64,000 nucleotides of DNA from Monocercomonoides exilis (lineage: Eukaryota > Preaxostyla > Oxymonadida > Polymastigidae): contig LSRY02000020.1 of assembly GCA_001643675.2 (NCBI GenBank), positions 1,233,501 through 1,297,500 of the forward strand, read 5' to 3'. The position numbers and the translations under genes are program-made. A model generated the notes under the pieces. It was not told the origin of the DNA. It saw nothing but the letters and a program-made list of their open reading frames with translations, and searched no databases. This document shows positions 11,801 to 23,586 of the stretch, one piece after another (the first letter of the stretch is position 1; the number at the start of each line of letters is the position of its first letter).

Positions 11801-12329
11801 CCTTAATATCCCGATGTAAAACTTTCCTTTGATGAATGAAATTTAACCCAATTGTTATTTGAGTAAACCAATCAATAATTTTCTGTGTGCCAGATAATTT
11901 CAAAATTACATCGAAAAAAAATCAAAAGGATAAAAATTCAAACTGTTTCAGGAATTGTCATTCGCTTTGTTCTGCAAAGATTTATGTATTGATTTAAATC
12001 TCCAGCATCACAGTATTCCATTATGATATGAAATTGCTTTTGTTCGATGAAACTGTCATTGTAACGGCATATAAAAGGATTGTCGAACATTTGCAGCATT
12101 TTAACTTCTCTTTGAGCAACAATTGTCTCTTTTGGATTTGTTAATGGAATTGACTTCATAACAAAATGGCGGCGCTTGATTCTATGAAGCACAAGAAAAA
12201 CACGACCAAAAGAACCTTTTCCAATCTGTCTGACAGTTTGGTCTGAAATATTGCAATTTATAAAATATTTTCGTGTGAAATTAATTAATAAAATTATTAA
12301 AAATGTTGCGTACAATCTTTTAAGCTCAT
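8899..12329 (-). CDS. NEK (NIMA-related) protein kinase with long low-complexity tail
   Basis: Six exons (12314-12329, 11944-12242, 11759-11882, 11591-11693, 11283-11472, 8899-11145) join in frame to 992 residues. Kinase domain about 8-265: glycine loop GKGSFG at 13-18, ATP-binding Lys35 (FVMKSI), catalytic loop HRDIKAQN at 128-135, DFG at 148-150 and SPE (for APE) at 173-175, followed by DVWALGCLLYEM. The HRDIKAQNIFLT and GTPYYMSPE strings are typical of NEK kinases, which act in mitosis, centrosomes and flagella. Residues from about 270 are disordered, rich in Ser, Pro, Arg and His, with a pure Ser tract near 9800-9925. The protein ends in an acidic segment. Which NEK subgroup it belongs to cannot be told by eye. 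All catalytic residues are present, so it should be active. Confidence 0.93.
9800..9925 (+). repeat. AGA/GAA trinucleotide tract encoding poly-Ser on minus strand
   Basis: An almost uninterrupted run of GAA triplets with regularly spaced ACA-type interruptions. Read on the minus strand it codes for a poly-Ser tract with spaced Cys in the NEK tail. The plus strand is open here only because of this simple sequence. Confidence 0.9.
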
Positions 12330-12506
12330 GTGTACCAAATTATTTGATTATTACAAATTGAAGTGTCCCAATTTATTTTTTGTTCTCAATTTGAAAACAA
12401 CTTTCATTCTATCTTCATGAAATTTCATTCATTATATCAATTTTTCAACTTTATTAAAAACATATCATACGTCAAAAAAAGAAAGAAAGAATTGACTAAA
12501 AACCAG

Positions 12507-13216
12507 ATGGAAATTCTGCAATTACGTAACTTCAAAATTTATTGCAAGAGCAGGCTGCTCTTACTGGCATCAGTTGCAATTTACTGTGGCAAAAAAATAT
12601 TTAGCAGAGATAGCCTGACACATGAGCTTGTTTTAGCTAAGGAAGGAGAAGGAGAAGGTGAAGAAGGCAATGCATATGGAGATGAAGGAGAGAACAGCAA
12701 AAAATCCCAAAAGAAAAATAACATCAACGCAACACAATTTAATGCGCTCTCCAATTGCTCAAAGATTGAGGCAGTTTCGAATGTTTCAACATCGGTATCT
12801 TCTTCGTTAGTGCAGCAAAAAAAAAAAAGTCTTCAGCGAAGAAAAAGGTGAATGTTTTCGCAGAAAGAGAAAATAATAGATAGTTGCTGTACTCAGATAG
12901 GTCCGACACTGCTTTTTTTGACCATTCGAAGGAGTAGAAAATGAAACAGAAGAAAGCTATGAATCGTTTCGATAAAACGAGCCACATATTCCAACTTTAC
13001 CATCGTCTTTTTCCTCCCCTTCCTCCGCAACCACTTTCTCCTTCAGCAAGCTCGTCAAAAAACAAAAAAATAAGAATAAAAACAAAAATTAAAATAAATC
13101 AGTGAAGAAACAAAAGCTGTCTTTGGCGGATTCTCAGCGTTTGCCATCAATTAATGTTTCGACACCTCCAACAACAAGTCCATTCCCTGAGGAATTCATT
13201 CAAATAATGAACTAGA
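12507..13216 (+). pseudogene. Hypothetical gene or pseudogene, Lys/Ser-rich
   Basis: The plus strand is open from 12507 to 12851 and encodes an N-terminal hydrophobic stretch (LLLLASVAIYC) followed by an acidic, then Lys/Ser-rich segment. After an A12 run near 12819 the frame closes. Protein-like Ser/Pro-rich segments recur in other frames at about 12985-13055 and 13101-13216 (LADSQRLPSINVST). A 46-nt AT-rich GT...AG segment between them could be an intron. Either the homopolymer causes a frameshift and the gene is broken, or several introns are hidden. No family recognised. Confidence 0.35.
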
Positions 13217-13626
13217 AACCCAATTTGTAATGGATACACAGAATAGTGAAAATCAAACTGTGGAGGACGCAATTCAATAGATTTGAACAATCAGTGTGTT
13301 TGACATTTGGAGCCATCTCATTCTTTCATATTGGATTTATCTTCTTTCTGTGTGTAAATGCATCTATCTTGTTGCATTGCATTCATAATTATAATAATTT
13401 GTGTCTGGCAGCACCTTCTTTAAACTCTTCTTTGCGACGTTTTATTGTTTTGTATAATGGCGATGGATTCTTTCGAAAAATGCAAAGTAAAATTGGAAAA
13501 AGTTTTTTGAGAGAAGCGAAGTGGATGAAAAAGAAGTGAAAGATAATACAGAAATTGATTAAATGCTCTCAGAAGATTTTTTTAAACACATGTCAAATAA
13601 AAACATTGCATTTCTGGTGAAAGTTG
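13217..13626. other. Intergenic stretch with an unsupported open frame
   Basis: A plus-strand frame at 13246-13539 codes for one hydrophobic segment (FFHIGFIFFLCVNASILLHC) but has no recognisable domain and no clear neighbouring exons. It may belong to the broken gene just upstream. Nothing else is seen before the ARPC4 stop. Confidence 0.3.
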
Positions 13627-14354
13627 TTAGTTGCATTGCATATTCTTCAGATATTGAAATGCGACTTGTCTGCATCTTGTGTTCACATTCAGTTTCATAT
13701 ATGAAATTTCTTTATCAATATCTTCCATGAACTGAATGATGAAATCAATGAGTTTGGCTTTTTGCAATTTTTCGAGGTGGAAGTTGGTAATTAAAAATGA
13801 AAGATCAAATCCCTAAATATTCCGTCATTTTGGAATGTCAAAAGAAAGCAAAAAGTTTAAAATTGTACTACACAAAATGTTCAAACTTCAATGGGTTTTC
13901 TGCGGAGAATGAAAAAGTTGTCTGCTCTTCTCATCAAGAACTGTGTGAATCGATGAGCTAAAAGTCTCTCCAGATCATCGGCTTGCTTGATTTTAATGCT
14001 TACACGAACTGAATTAATAGAAGTTTCAATAAGACATTGTTCTTGAGGATTTCTGCTAATCAGCACTGGACGAAGGACTGCTTCTGGTGTTTGCTTTGAT
14101 TCAATTTCTGGCTTGTTGTGTCTCTCAACAACACGTGAAGGAAAATTTGTAAGGCAAAGAGCAGCATTCAATGTTGCGCGGATGCAATTAAGATATGGTT
14201 GTAAAGCAACAACACCTTGCCCAGACTGGCAATTAAAAAATTATTTCGTCATTCATGTTATAACAAAATATTTGGAATATAAATTTCCAAAAATAATTGC
14301 ACATTCATATTTAAAGTGAAACGCCACAGGAATAAAAATTATTAGTCACACCAT
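13627..14354 (-). CDS. ARPC4: Actin-related protein 2/3 complex subunit 4 (p20-ARC)
   Basis: ARPC4 is one of the two core scaffold subunits of the Arp2/3 complex, which nucleates branched actin filaments. Exons 13887-14225 and 13627-13812 are certain. They carry the family signatures VVERHNKPE, the ISRN-type motif, [31 protein letters not shown] and, after the intron, FLITNFH and [14 protein letters not shown]. The first exon is predicted to be the ATG alone (14352-14354), followed by a 126-nt GTGTGA...CAG intron, giving [14 protein letters not shown] and a total of 175 residues (about 168 in animals). The second intron (GTTTGA, 74 nt) cuts exactly where the open frame would otherwise end early. 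Cytoplasmic and probably constitutive. Confidence 0.93.
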
Positions 14355-14645
14355 TACGGAAATATTACTTTGAGAAAGATCTCGGATCAAATATTCCCAT
14401 TTGCCGAATGATTAATAATTGAAAGGAAGACATTCTGCGTTTCACATGGACGACAAAAGAAAAATAAATTTTGAAAATTTTATTATTTCAAGTTATACTA
14501 TAAAAGGCAGAAGAAATACAAAATATAAAGAAAAAAATAATATCGAAATAACCAGAAATTGAAAAAATGAATAAAAGAGGACATCTCTGTTAGAATTGAT
14601 AATGTTTGGAGTTTTGAATGAAATTATGTTTTCTATTTATTGTTG

Positions 14646-14858
14646 TTAATTTTCATCTTTTCTGAATGTGTAATTTGATGCTTTGTGACTGTTCAATGGA
14701 AATATGTTTTCAATAATTTTTTTCAGATGTAATGAAACTTTCAGTATCGCAAAGGATAACAACAAAATAAAAATTAACTGGAAAATGAAAATAAGGTTTG
14801 ATGTTTCTTCAATCATCATTTCTCGCTGATGTATTGACAAATTTTTAATCTTTTTCAT
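14646..14858 (-). CDS. Possible small single-pass membrane protein
   Basis: A 70-residue minus-strand frame starting MKKIKNLSIHQREMMIEETS, with one hydrophobic segment (LIFIFQLIFILLLSFAILKV) followed by a charged tail ending KDEN. Composition and start are plausible for a tail-anchored or single-pass protein, but AT-rich DNA easily yields such frames and no family is recognised. It lies alone between ARPC4 and the next minus-strand gene. Confidence 0.3.
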   Translation of the reverse strand: MKKIKNLSIHQREMMIEETSNLIFIFQLIFILLLSFAILKVSLHLKKIIENIFPLNSHKASNYTFRKDEN

Positions 14859-15057
14859 CCAGTTTTTTTAACTAACTCCTTTTTCATTTTCAATATTAGT
14901 TTTTCTGTTGTTCTGTTTAATTTTTTGCAAAAAAATCCATAGAAAAATTAAAAGTTTGTAATTTATTTATAAAATAAGTTGTGTTCAAAAGAAAATCGAA
15001 GAAATACGTACAGTTAAACAGAAACACAAAAAATCATGTCTTTTGAACCACGCTCTT

Positions 15058-17007
15058 TCACAAAAGATATAACCACGGCAGAGTTTCACTGAAGCAGAAT
15101 TCAACTCCCTTCAGGCAATTGTGCAACTGTGCAATGCAAGCATCTTCAGCTCCGCTTTCTTCTAGCTGCTCCTTCGCAATTGTCCAAACAAGTTTCCATC
15201 CCTTTCTGTTGAACTCCTTGTTTGCTTCATCTTCCCGTGTCTTTTGTTCTCTTCTCACATTCTGAATGGCCCTCTCAACAAGCAGACGGATGCAGTTGCT
15301 TGCCTCCATCAGCACCAGTTCTCCTTCATCGCCCATCCTCACAAATTCGTCGACAACAAACCAGAACCACTTCTGCCTGACCGTGTCAAGCACACACTTC
15401 GCATCTCCACATTCGATGCAGCAGTGAAAGACTGAAACTGTTCGAAAGAGTACCCCTCTTCTATTTCCATCCCATTTCTCGCTTTCGTCACCTCTTTTCA
15501 TCGCCTCCGATCCAATTCTTAGAATTGACTCCATCAATCTTTCGTTTTCTGCTACTGCATTTGCCATCCCTTCATTTCCTCCAATCATTGTGCACAGCAA
15601 TCTCAATGAAAACTGAGCGCAGAGATGTTGCGTGCTTGTTTGCTTCATCGCTATTTCTTTTTCTCTTCTCTGCCCTTGTAACCCTTTTCTCTCTTCTTTC
15701 TCTTCACTCCCTCTCTTCTCTGTCATTTCTCTTTCCCCTAAAGACACTGCTGATGTTGTTGTTGCTGCGGATGCTGTGGTCAACATTGAACTTGATGATT
15801 CCTTGTTCATATTCTCTTCCCCTCCAACAAAGGCTCCAAATTCATCTTCTGCATCCTGAAGACTCTCTTCTGAACTCAAGATCTCTGTGATTAGCCCCAA
15901 CACATCCAACTTCTTTTGAAATTGTTCCAGTGCTTTTCCTTCCCATGCAAAAAGCTCCCCTAATGTCTCAAGTGCAAATATCTGGGCAGGAGCAGAGAGT
16001 TTCCTTCCTTCTTTTCCCTTCTTATTTTGATTGTGTTTCTGAATTAGCCCTTCCATCATCTCCATCATTCTCGTATTTTGTAAATTCTTCCTTTCCCCTC
16101 TAAAATCTGAAAATATGAAAGACAAAAGTAATGCAGCATGTTCGTGACATCCATTGGACAAATATATGATGTTGTTCAAGTTATTGCAATACAAGCAATT
16201 TTATACGTAATGTATCGTTGTCAAGCAAAAATATGAAGAAAATAAATAAATAAATAATAAGAAAACGAAAACGAAAAATATAACTATTTGCATATCAAAA
16301 AATTTTTTTCCTTTGTTTCTTTGCCCAAAGTAATTCATTAAAAAAAAAATAATGTTGCTATTTCTTTTCTGTTCAAATAAAATACAAAATATATTGCATA
16401 CGCATAGATTTTGAAAGACATCGTACAGCAAATAATAAACGATTCAATCCCACTTCTGTTTCTATTCCTTTCATTTCCATTTGTATTTCAGGTTCAATAA
16501 CCTTCATTACTTCTTCAGCTTCTTTATCTGTTAACATTTTGTTCATCGAATAGCAAAATGCGCATGCGCTTCGGGCACGCACCCTTTTACTTATTTTTCT
16601 CTGTTCATCATTTATTATCTTCAGAATCTCAGATCCAATTGTTTCTCCAAATTTTCTATTTTCAAGTCTGTTATGAAATTCACTGACTTCTATGCAGCAT
16701 CCGTGTAGTGCTACTTGCTCTGCCACTAGCACAGCCATTTCTTGCTCATCTGATCCATTCTCGGATTTTCTCAATAATTTCACAAGCACTTGTGCAAATA
16801 CATCACATGATCCCATAACACTATCAATCACGCTTATTGAGTTGCTTCTTTTTGTCCATTCTAGAACTTTTCGAAGCTCTTCTGCCCAACACTCACGTGG
16901 ACAACTTGGAATTCTCAAAAACATATCTTTCAGAAGGATTAGAAATATGTTTGAAAATAATTGTTACAAAATTTCCCGATCAAAAATTCAATGTTTATGA
17001 CATTCAT
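15058..17007 (-). CDS. Helical protein of unknown function, three exons
   Basis: Exons 16968-17007, 16402-16926 and 16106-15058 join in frame to 537 residues beginning MNVINIEFLIGKF. The first intron is 41 nt (GTAACA...AAAG). The second is 295 nt (GTATGC...TTTCAG), unusually long here, and contains coding-like sequence (see findings). The protein is mostly alpha-helical, Leu/Glu/Lys-rich, with short Cys-containing helices (for example ECWAEELRKVLEW and EQVALHGCCIEVS) and a Ser/Thr/Ala-rich disordered insert near residues 305-355. It looks like an ARM-type solenoid interrupted by a loop. No catalytic motif, signal peptide or membrane segment. The exact family is not recognised. Confidence 0.65.
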
Positions 17008-17748
17008 TTGTTTATTCAGTAAATATTTTCTAATTATCAAAAACAAAAAAACAATAAAAAATTAATGTGTCACACAAACGTCTGAATCCATATCCTCCAA
17101 ATTAATGCATTCGTGTTTTAAGAGTGCTATGCTCTCGCTGTCATTGCTTATAGACGTGCAACATCCCATTCAAAGCCCCGAAAATAACTTGTTTAATAAT
17201 TGTCTTTTTCGTTATGGGAGAATAATCAAAATGTGACAACATTTCATGCTTTAAGAATTTTGTTCCACTCAATTAATACTACAATTTTTCTCTTTTTTTC
17301 TTTGTTATTGGATACAGGAATGAAAGAATAATAACGATTCGATGGAAATAAAAATCGTTAAACAAATTGTTAAATTTTTCATAATTTCAAAATTTTTTTC
17401 ACGAACAATTATTATCACAATCCATACAAAAACTTTTGTGATACAAGCAAGAAATTTTAAAGATTTATTTATTGCGAAATCAAAATGAATTAGCATTATT
17501 TCTTTTATTTGTTTCTTGTTAAAATGAGAAGAATTTTTTTCACAAGTTATGATGATTAAAATGTGCATTGAACAAAAAAGAAGGAGATTTCAAAAAAGCA
17601 GTTAAACATTCAATTATATAAAATTAATAATCAAAAAAAATTTTTAAATATATTTTTTTATTAATAAGTTATTAATTCCGTGTTATTGAAAAAAATTCAA
17701 GATTCACTTGTCAAATGAATGGATAGAAATAGAATTTAAAAGTGATTA
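17008..17748. other. AT-rich intergenic region
   Basis: No supported gene. The minus-strand frame at 17305-17568 is AT-driven with no domain. This is the transition from the gene-rich left side to the repeat-bounded block. Confidence 0.5.
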
Positions 17749-18081
17749 ATAAACCCAAAATTTCATAAGCCCTGTTATGTTGTTGTTGTTGTTGAAACAG
17801 AATAAATACAGCATAAAGATATTTTTGACTCACTTTTATCTGTTTATTTTCTGGTTAATGATAGTCCAAAAATTTTTTTGTTTCAATTTTAGTTATTGAT
17901 GAAGATCAAAGGATCTTTTTATTATTTTTGATCATTTGTTTTGCCCATTTTTAACCAACTCTCTTTTTCCGTCAAGTTTTAGGGATAATGTCATGAAACA
18001 TACATATTGACCATTAATAATTCCAAATATTTTTTTGTTTTTTCTTATTTTCTCGATTATTTTTTTCATTTCATCGTTTTT
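17749..18081 (+). repeat. Left arm of 333-bp inverted repeat (partner 30504-30836)
   Basis: This segment is the reverse complement of 30504-30836. Comparing them line by line I saw one difference (T here versus C in the partner's complement, near 18006). Both arms contain GTT/AAC repeats near the outer end and a 45-codon frame. Identity stops sharply at both ends: ATAAACCC outside and CATCGTTTTT inside. Confidence 0.95.
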
Positions 18082-18330
18082 GACAAAAAATGTGTAAGAA
18101 TGAAAATTACTGAACTTATATTTTTGACACACTACCAAATATTATTTCAATGAATTCATAAGATTGAAATGCATTATTTATTTTATTGTTGATTTAAACA
18201 TTTTGATGTATAAAATTTAATGAGCATAATTGTTATGAACAATTATTAATTAAAATAACTAATGCAACAAAATTTGTCAAATTATTAACATGGGAAACGC
18301 TAAGTGTTTCGATTTTTCTTTGATTGAATA

Positions 18331-18358
18331 CAGTCTAAGCCGGATATAATCACATCGC
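18331..18358 (+). mobile_element. Left terminal repeat of pogo/Tigger-like element
   Basis: After a TA dinucleotide the sequence reads CAGTCTAAGCCGGATATAAT and continues CACATCGC. Its inverse counterpart at 30377-30404 matches at about 24 of 28 positions and is followed by TA. Pogo and Tc1/mariner elements start with CAGT-type ends and duplicate TA. The transposase remnant begins 314 bp inside. Confidence 0.75.
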
Positions 18359-18644
18359 ATATTATCACGGAGCTGAAAATATATAATCACATTTTTTTCT
18401 TATTTGGGTGAAATATTTTGTTTATAATTTTAATAACATCCAACGAATATAAATTAATTTATAATTAATTATTTGATAGAAATTAATTTTGATCACTATG
18501 GTTAATTTTCAAGAAATATTTTTTTACGTTTTTGAACCATATTATACAAATTGATATTCGAAATCAAAAAAGTTTGAATGAAAACAACAGGTGTGAATTT
18601 AAGAACATAACTTTCTTTTGTTCAAATATTAGATATCATCAACA

Positions 18645-20279
18645 AGTTGAGTTCGAACCCTCCTCAATCAAGAAATATCATTGCAAAAGATATTTATATT
18701 GATTTCTCAACAATTACAAAAATATTAAAAAACAAAGAAGCAATATTAAAACAAAGTTCATCAATTATAAAGCCTGATATCACATTTCGAATTCAACCAA
18801 CGATATATCCAGAGTTTGATGAAGCGATGATTATTTGGTTTCGACAAATAAGGTCTTCAAATCCTGAAATGGCCATTGATGGAAGAATGCTTTTAGAGAA
18901 AACACCGTATTTCGCATATCAATTTCACCACAAAAATCCTTCAGAACGCAACTGGGATAGTTGGATAGAACAATGAAGAATGCGATGCGATATAACTTCA
19001 AAGAAAATCGTTGGAGGGTCTTTGTCTGCAGACAAGGATAGTGCAGCCAAATGGATAGATTTAACTTTACCAACAATTATAAATCATTTTGGGGAGAACA
19101 ACATATTCAACGCAGATGAATTTGGTTTATTTTCAATCAATCAGCGAAACAAACTATTGCTGAAGGCAGTTGTTCGGTTTCTGGAATCAAATAATCGAAA
19201 GATAGGGTTTCCGTCCTTCTTGCCGCAAGTATGACAGGAGCAAAGCTGTGCCCTCAAGTGATAGGCAAATCAAAATCGCCAAGATGTTTAAAAGGAATAT
19301 TGTTTCCAACCCTTTATAATCATTCATAAAAGTCATGGATGAATGCAGACATTTTTAATGATTACGTCAAAAGACTTAACGAAAAAATGTCCATTTCACA
19401 TAGAAAAATTATGTATTTTGTGGACAACTGTCCAGCTCATAGTGTAGATTGTGTCAATTTGTCTCATGTTTCATTATTTAACTTCCCTCCTAATGTTACG
19501 TCCATTATCCAACAAATGGACGCAGGTATTATCAAAGTCTTTAAACACTTCTGTATATGTCAACTTCTTAGAAAAAACAGGCAAAAGTTGAATGTGGCGT
19601 TGCAACGAAGATAACAATGCTTGAAGTGTAAAACATGGTTGAAAAAGCTTGGATAAAAGTCAAAAAGGAAACAATAGAAAATTGTTTCAAGCATGCGGAA
19701 TGGGATCCGGCCAAAGAAAAAGAAAAAGAAATTGTGAATATCGATGAAGATGAAATGAATGAGCATAATGTTCTGTATTAAAAACAAAAACCGGAGACAG
19801 CGATCTTTTCGAAATAACTGCAGAAAAATTTTCTCGGCAGAAGATCACGAAATAACAAGAGAAATTCTATCCGAAGAAGAAATTGTTGATTCAATAATTT
19901 CAAAGTCAGATGTTTCCGAAGATGAAATGACCTTGAATGTGAAAGTTGATGAAGAAGGAAGAAATAGAAAAGTCAAAACAATTGGAGAGGCAAATATAAT
20001 GTGGAACATGTAAAAAGAGTTCATTGAAGATAAATCACCACATAAAGATAGTCATAAAGTTATTAACGAGGTGGAAGATTTTCTGGAAAAAGTTGCATTT
20101 AATAATCTGATTCAGCCTTCATTGACAGACTTCAACATGTTCGAAACAACAGATGAACGTGGTTCACATGAGAACACAGTTGGAATAAAAGGTGATGCAG
20201 GAAAAGAAAAGAAAGTCAAAGTCTTAATGAAAATCAGTTTGTTATCTTTTCGTTTCTATGAGCAAATATATTTCATATG
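18645..20279 (+). pseudogene. Broken pogo/Tigger-type DDE transposase
   Basis: Fragments follow the order of a pogo/Tigger transposase. A CENP-B-like DNA-binding region lies at 18700-18965 (YPEFDEAMIIWFRQIRSSNP). DDE_1 endonuclease pieces follow, with NADEFGLF near 19110, FVDNCPAH near 19424 and PPNVTSIIQQMDAGI near 19490, so the three catalytic Asp positions remain visible. Then come the AWIKVKKETIENCFKHAEW motif and an acidic C-terminal region. The frame is broken by a TGA at about 18974, a frameshift near 19203, a TAA near 19325 and more stops after 19610. It cannot make a full protein. A MITE (20281) sits directly behind it. Confidence 0.88.
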
Positions 20280-20280
20280 A

Positions 20281-20556
20281 ATATGGGGGAAAATACGGAC
20301 TTTCAAGCTTTCTTTGCACAAGGCACTGAAAAATTACTTCACTCATAACTTTGTTTCGCTTTCTCAGATTTAAAGATAAATTTGATTTTCATATCCTAAA
20401 ACAGGCATCTTTGAAATCAAAACATTAAATTTTCCAAAATTTCACGAATGTCAAAAAATGGACTCATTATTATTGTATTTTTTGATCTCAAAAAGTCAAT
20501 GAAAAGTGAATAATTTTTCAATGAAAATGCCTGAAGAAAAATATTTTGTCCCATAT
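20281..20556 (+). mobile_element. MITE family A, copy 1
   Basis: About 276 bp, with ends TATGGGGGAAAATA and TATTTTGTCCCATA. The internal sequence CTTTCAAGCTTT near the start and CAATGAAAATGCCTGAAG near the end are shared with copies at 23310 and 48941. TA flanks both ends, as expected for Tc1/mariner-type MITEs. No coding capacity. Confidence 0.85.
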
Positions 20557-22029
20557 GTCCTTTTTTTGCTTAATATTTTTTATGAAACATTTCCGAAAAG
20601 CATCCTAATAACCTTTTGAAACATTTATTCATAAATCACATCATGAGCATTTGTTTTTCCAAAAAGATATTAATAAAGTTAAACATTGTTTTGAATATTT
20701 ATTATTTCCTTTTACATCGCAAAGAGATGCTAAAGATAATATAGAAGTGAAAACCAATCATATTTTACACATTATTTGTCGAAAAAACAGATTCAAATCA
20801 GTTTGCATTTCTGCTTAGCATCTCAGAAGGTTTAAGAAATATTTGTACAGAAAAATAAATACATTACTAATTGTTTGAATCATTATGATTAACAATTTCG
20901 ACAGAGTCACCAAAATAGCCTTTGATTGCAACACGATCGTGTATTCAAATTCAGAGTTAATAATTCGAAGAAAAATCGAAAATGGAAAAACATACACCAA
21001 CTTGTAATGATGAGCCTTCTTCTTTGTTTTCAAAGTATATTCGAATAAAAAATGAAAAGAATTGTAAAAAATATTTGATTTCAAGCGAAATATCAAACAA
21101 TCAATGACTAATTAATGCCATCACTAATTTACTGAATGGTTAAGATTTTTTCTTGCATTTTTTAAAATTCTTTGAACACTTGACAATTGATAAAATATGA
21201 TCAGTTCACATGAATGCATTGAAATGAAGTACACTTCAAAGATACAATTTGTGCATTTTTGTTGAACACTGTGATTCTCTTATCAATTATTATTCTGATA
21301 AATCCAAAATGAATTTCAAATTAGAACAAGAAAATAACAAATAGACTTACAGATATTCCAAATTCCCTTCATTTGTCTTTGAAATCATGCATTGATAAAT
21401 AATGACTACGGCAATTTTTTAATATAAGTTATTGTGACAATGCGAATGCTAACACTTTCAGATTTAAAATTATAAAGAAATAACATTCTATTAATACACG
21501 CGACATCTATTTATTCATGGAGATATTATTTCTTTGCAACCTCGATATTTTTCTGAATGAAAAATATTTTTACAACTTCAACCCTCAACTATATTTTTTC
21601 TTATTTTTTATCACTCCAAATTTTTGTGAAATATCAAAAAGCAGCAACACAAAAGCATATTTCATTATTTCTAGAAATATATTTCGGTTTTTTTCATAAA
21701 ATAGTTATAGTTAAAATTTTCTGATATCACGTTTGATATATACCAACAAAAGGATTATTGACATATCGAATGGAATACTATTTGGCAATAATAAACAATT
21801 TCAACACCAAGACATGAGCAGACAATGATTTTATTTTAAAGATTGAGACAAAACATAATAAATATAAAGATATAAGAAAAAGAATAATCAAAGAAAATTT
21901 CCAAAGAAAAGAACAAAAAGGAAAATTTTCCAATAAAGTTTGTGTTGTTCATTTAAGAAGGATAATTTTTTCATCTTGAATTTTTTCATGTTTCTTTATC
22001 TTAATGTTTTGGAACAGAAAGTTGTAAAG
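20557..22029. other. AT-rich stretch without genes
   Basis: No supported gene. Small open frames (20815-21096 minus, 21517-21699 plus) are AT-driven. It lies inside the repeat-bounded block and may be remnant element DNA. Confidence 0.45.
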
Positions 22030-22917
22030 GGGATAGCGCTTGTGTGTTTGAGTGTTTCTTCACTTCGTGCTCTCAAATATATTCAAGTGGCGGACGGATG
22101 TTTTGCCAAAGTGTTCCGGCTGCTTTCAAAATGAGGAGCCTCCAGTTCATTTCGTGCTCAGCGGTGTCGAATGGTGGAGGAATGGAGTTGTATCCAGCTC
22201 AATCAACTGCTCCAAGCAACAACATTTATTGCTATTTCTTCTTCTTCCATGATTACCATTGCAACGCTTCCACTCCATGTGGCAACGATGTAATGTATCA
22301 TGATCGTTCCAATCATTTCCAATCATCGAATAATCCGTTCTATGAATCGTACACAACGAATACAAATGAAAGAAGATTGTGTTATGCATATGTGTCATCA
22401 AATAATTGGTATCTTCAGTATTTAGAAAAGAAGTTGTGGCTGAAGGAAGGGATGAATGATCTGTATGTTGGAGTCTGTGGAGATGACACGAGCAATCTGT
22501 GCGGGATGAGCGAGAATGTTCCGTGAAATACAGTGGGGCATGCAGTGCAGTCGAGCATGGTGCAGCTGAGTTCGACAATAACTGTGCTGAGTGGGATGCA
22601 TGTGAGAGAAAAGGAGACGATCATTGTTGGTGAAAATTTTTCTGTTGTGGGGATAGTTTAGTCAGTGATTGTGATTGGGACGAATTCTCTTTCTTCATCA
22701 TCGACAACGCTGTTCAATGTTGCTAACCAATAGTTTTGTGCAGTGTGCGTTGAACACAATGACAAAACGACAAGTTGTCCATTGCAAAGTGTGTTTTTTT
22801 TGTTTTTAGGAAACAGAAAAACCTTCGCTTTCTGACAAACTGATTCTATCTTCAGCAACAGCTTACGATAATTCACTTACAATATCATCATCAGCGTGCG
22901 TGCGCTTTACAGTTTGA
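22030..22917 (+). pseudogene. Decayed oxymonad-type surface-protein gene, fragment 1
   Basis: The plus strand reads as a beta-helix style surface protein. It contains Ser/Cys/Gly-rich repeats (QFISCSAVSNGGGMELY), a Cys pair segment DLYVGVCGDDTSNLCG, then QSSMVQLSSTITVLSGMHV and IIVGENFSVVG. Large families of such proteins, with a Val-Cys-Gly...Cys-x-T signature before Val/Ile beta strands, occur in oxymonads. The frame is broken by TGA at about 22524 (where Cys is expected), TAG at about 22660 and several later stops and frameshifts. No start, signal peptide or membrane anchor is left. Confidence 0.7.
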
Positions 22918-23309
22918 ATTAAGTTTGCAATATGATAAAAAATTTTTTCATAATATTTAATAAATGGGTAATTCTGTTCGAAAAGTCTCACATGTTTAAT
23001 TTTCAATAAATCGAAAATTTCATATTTTGCTCAAAATTTTGTTAACATATACAAAACTTCTCTTATATGGAATCTATTTCTGGATAATGCTATTTCACCC
23101 ATTCATAAGAAGATTCGTGAGTTGAAACAGATATTTGAGCAAAATATAAAATTTTGGCTTTATTTGAAATTAAACATTTGCGACTTTTCAAAAAGAATTA
23201 CACAAATAATTATTTATAAGTTTATTATTTATTTTTCTTCAACATTCACTGATACACCTTTTTTACCACTTTATTTTCACGCAAATATTAATTTCTTTGT
23301 TGATTAAAT
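22918..23309. other. AT-rich spacer
   Basis: No gene seen. A plus-strand frame at 23122-23307 is AT-driven and ends where MITE copy 2 begins. Confidence 0.45.
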
Positions 23310-23586
23310 ATATGAGGGGAAAATATGGACTTTCAAGCTTTTTATACACAAAGCATGGAAAAATTGTTTCACTTATAACATTTTTAAACTAAATTAGATT
23401 TCAAAATAAATATGATTTTCATATCTGAAAACAAACATCATTGATGTGATCACAAAATGTTTTGTGACCTCACATGTTTTTCAAAAAATAAACCCATTTT
23501 TTATGTGTTTTTTGATCTCAAAAAGTTAATGAAAGGAGCATAATTTTTCAATGAAAATGCCTGAAGAGAAATATTTTGTCCCATAT
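23310..23586 (+). mobile_element. MITE family A, copy 2
   Basis: About 277 bp. Starts TATGAGGGGAAAATATGG and ends AATATTTTGTCCCATAT, TA-flanked, same orientation as copy 1. The interior matches copy 1 well, with GATTTTCATATC near the middle and GATCTCAAAAAGT in the second half. Confidence 0.85.

Noticed and set aside
18331-20556. A compact 2.2-kb pogo element ending near the transposase
   Set aside because: I could not find an inverted copy of the 18331 end between 20,280 and 22,000; the only match seen is at 30377-30404.
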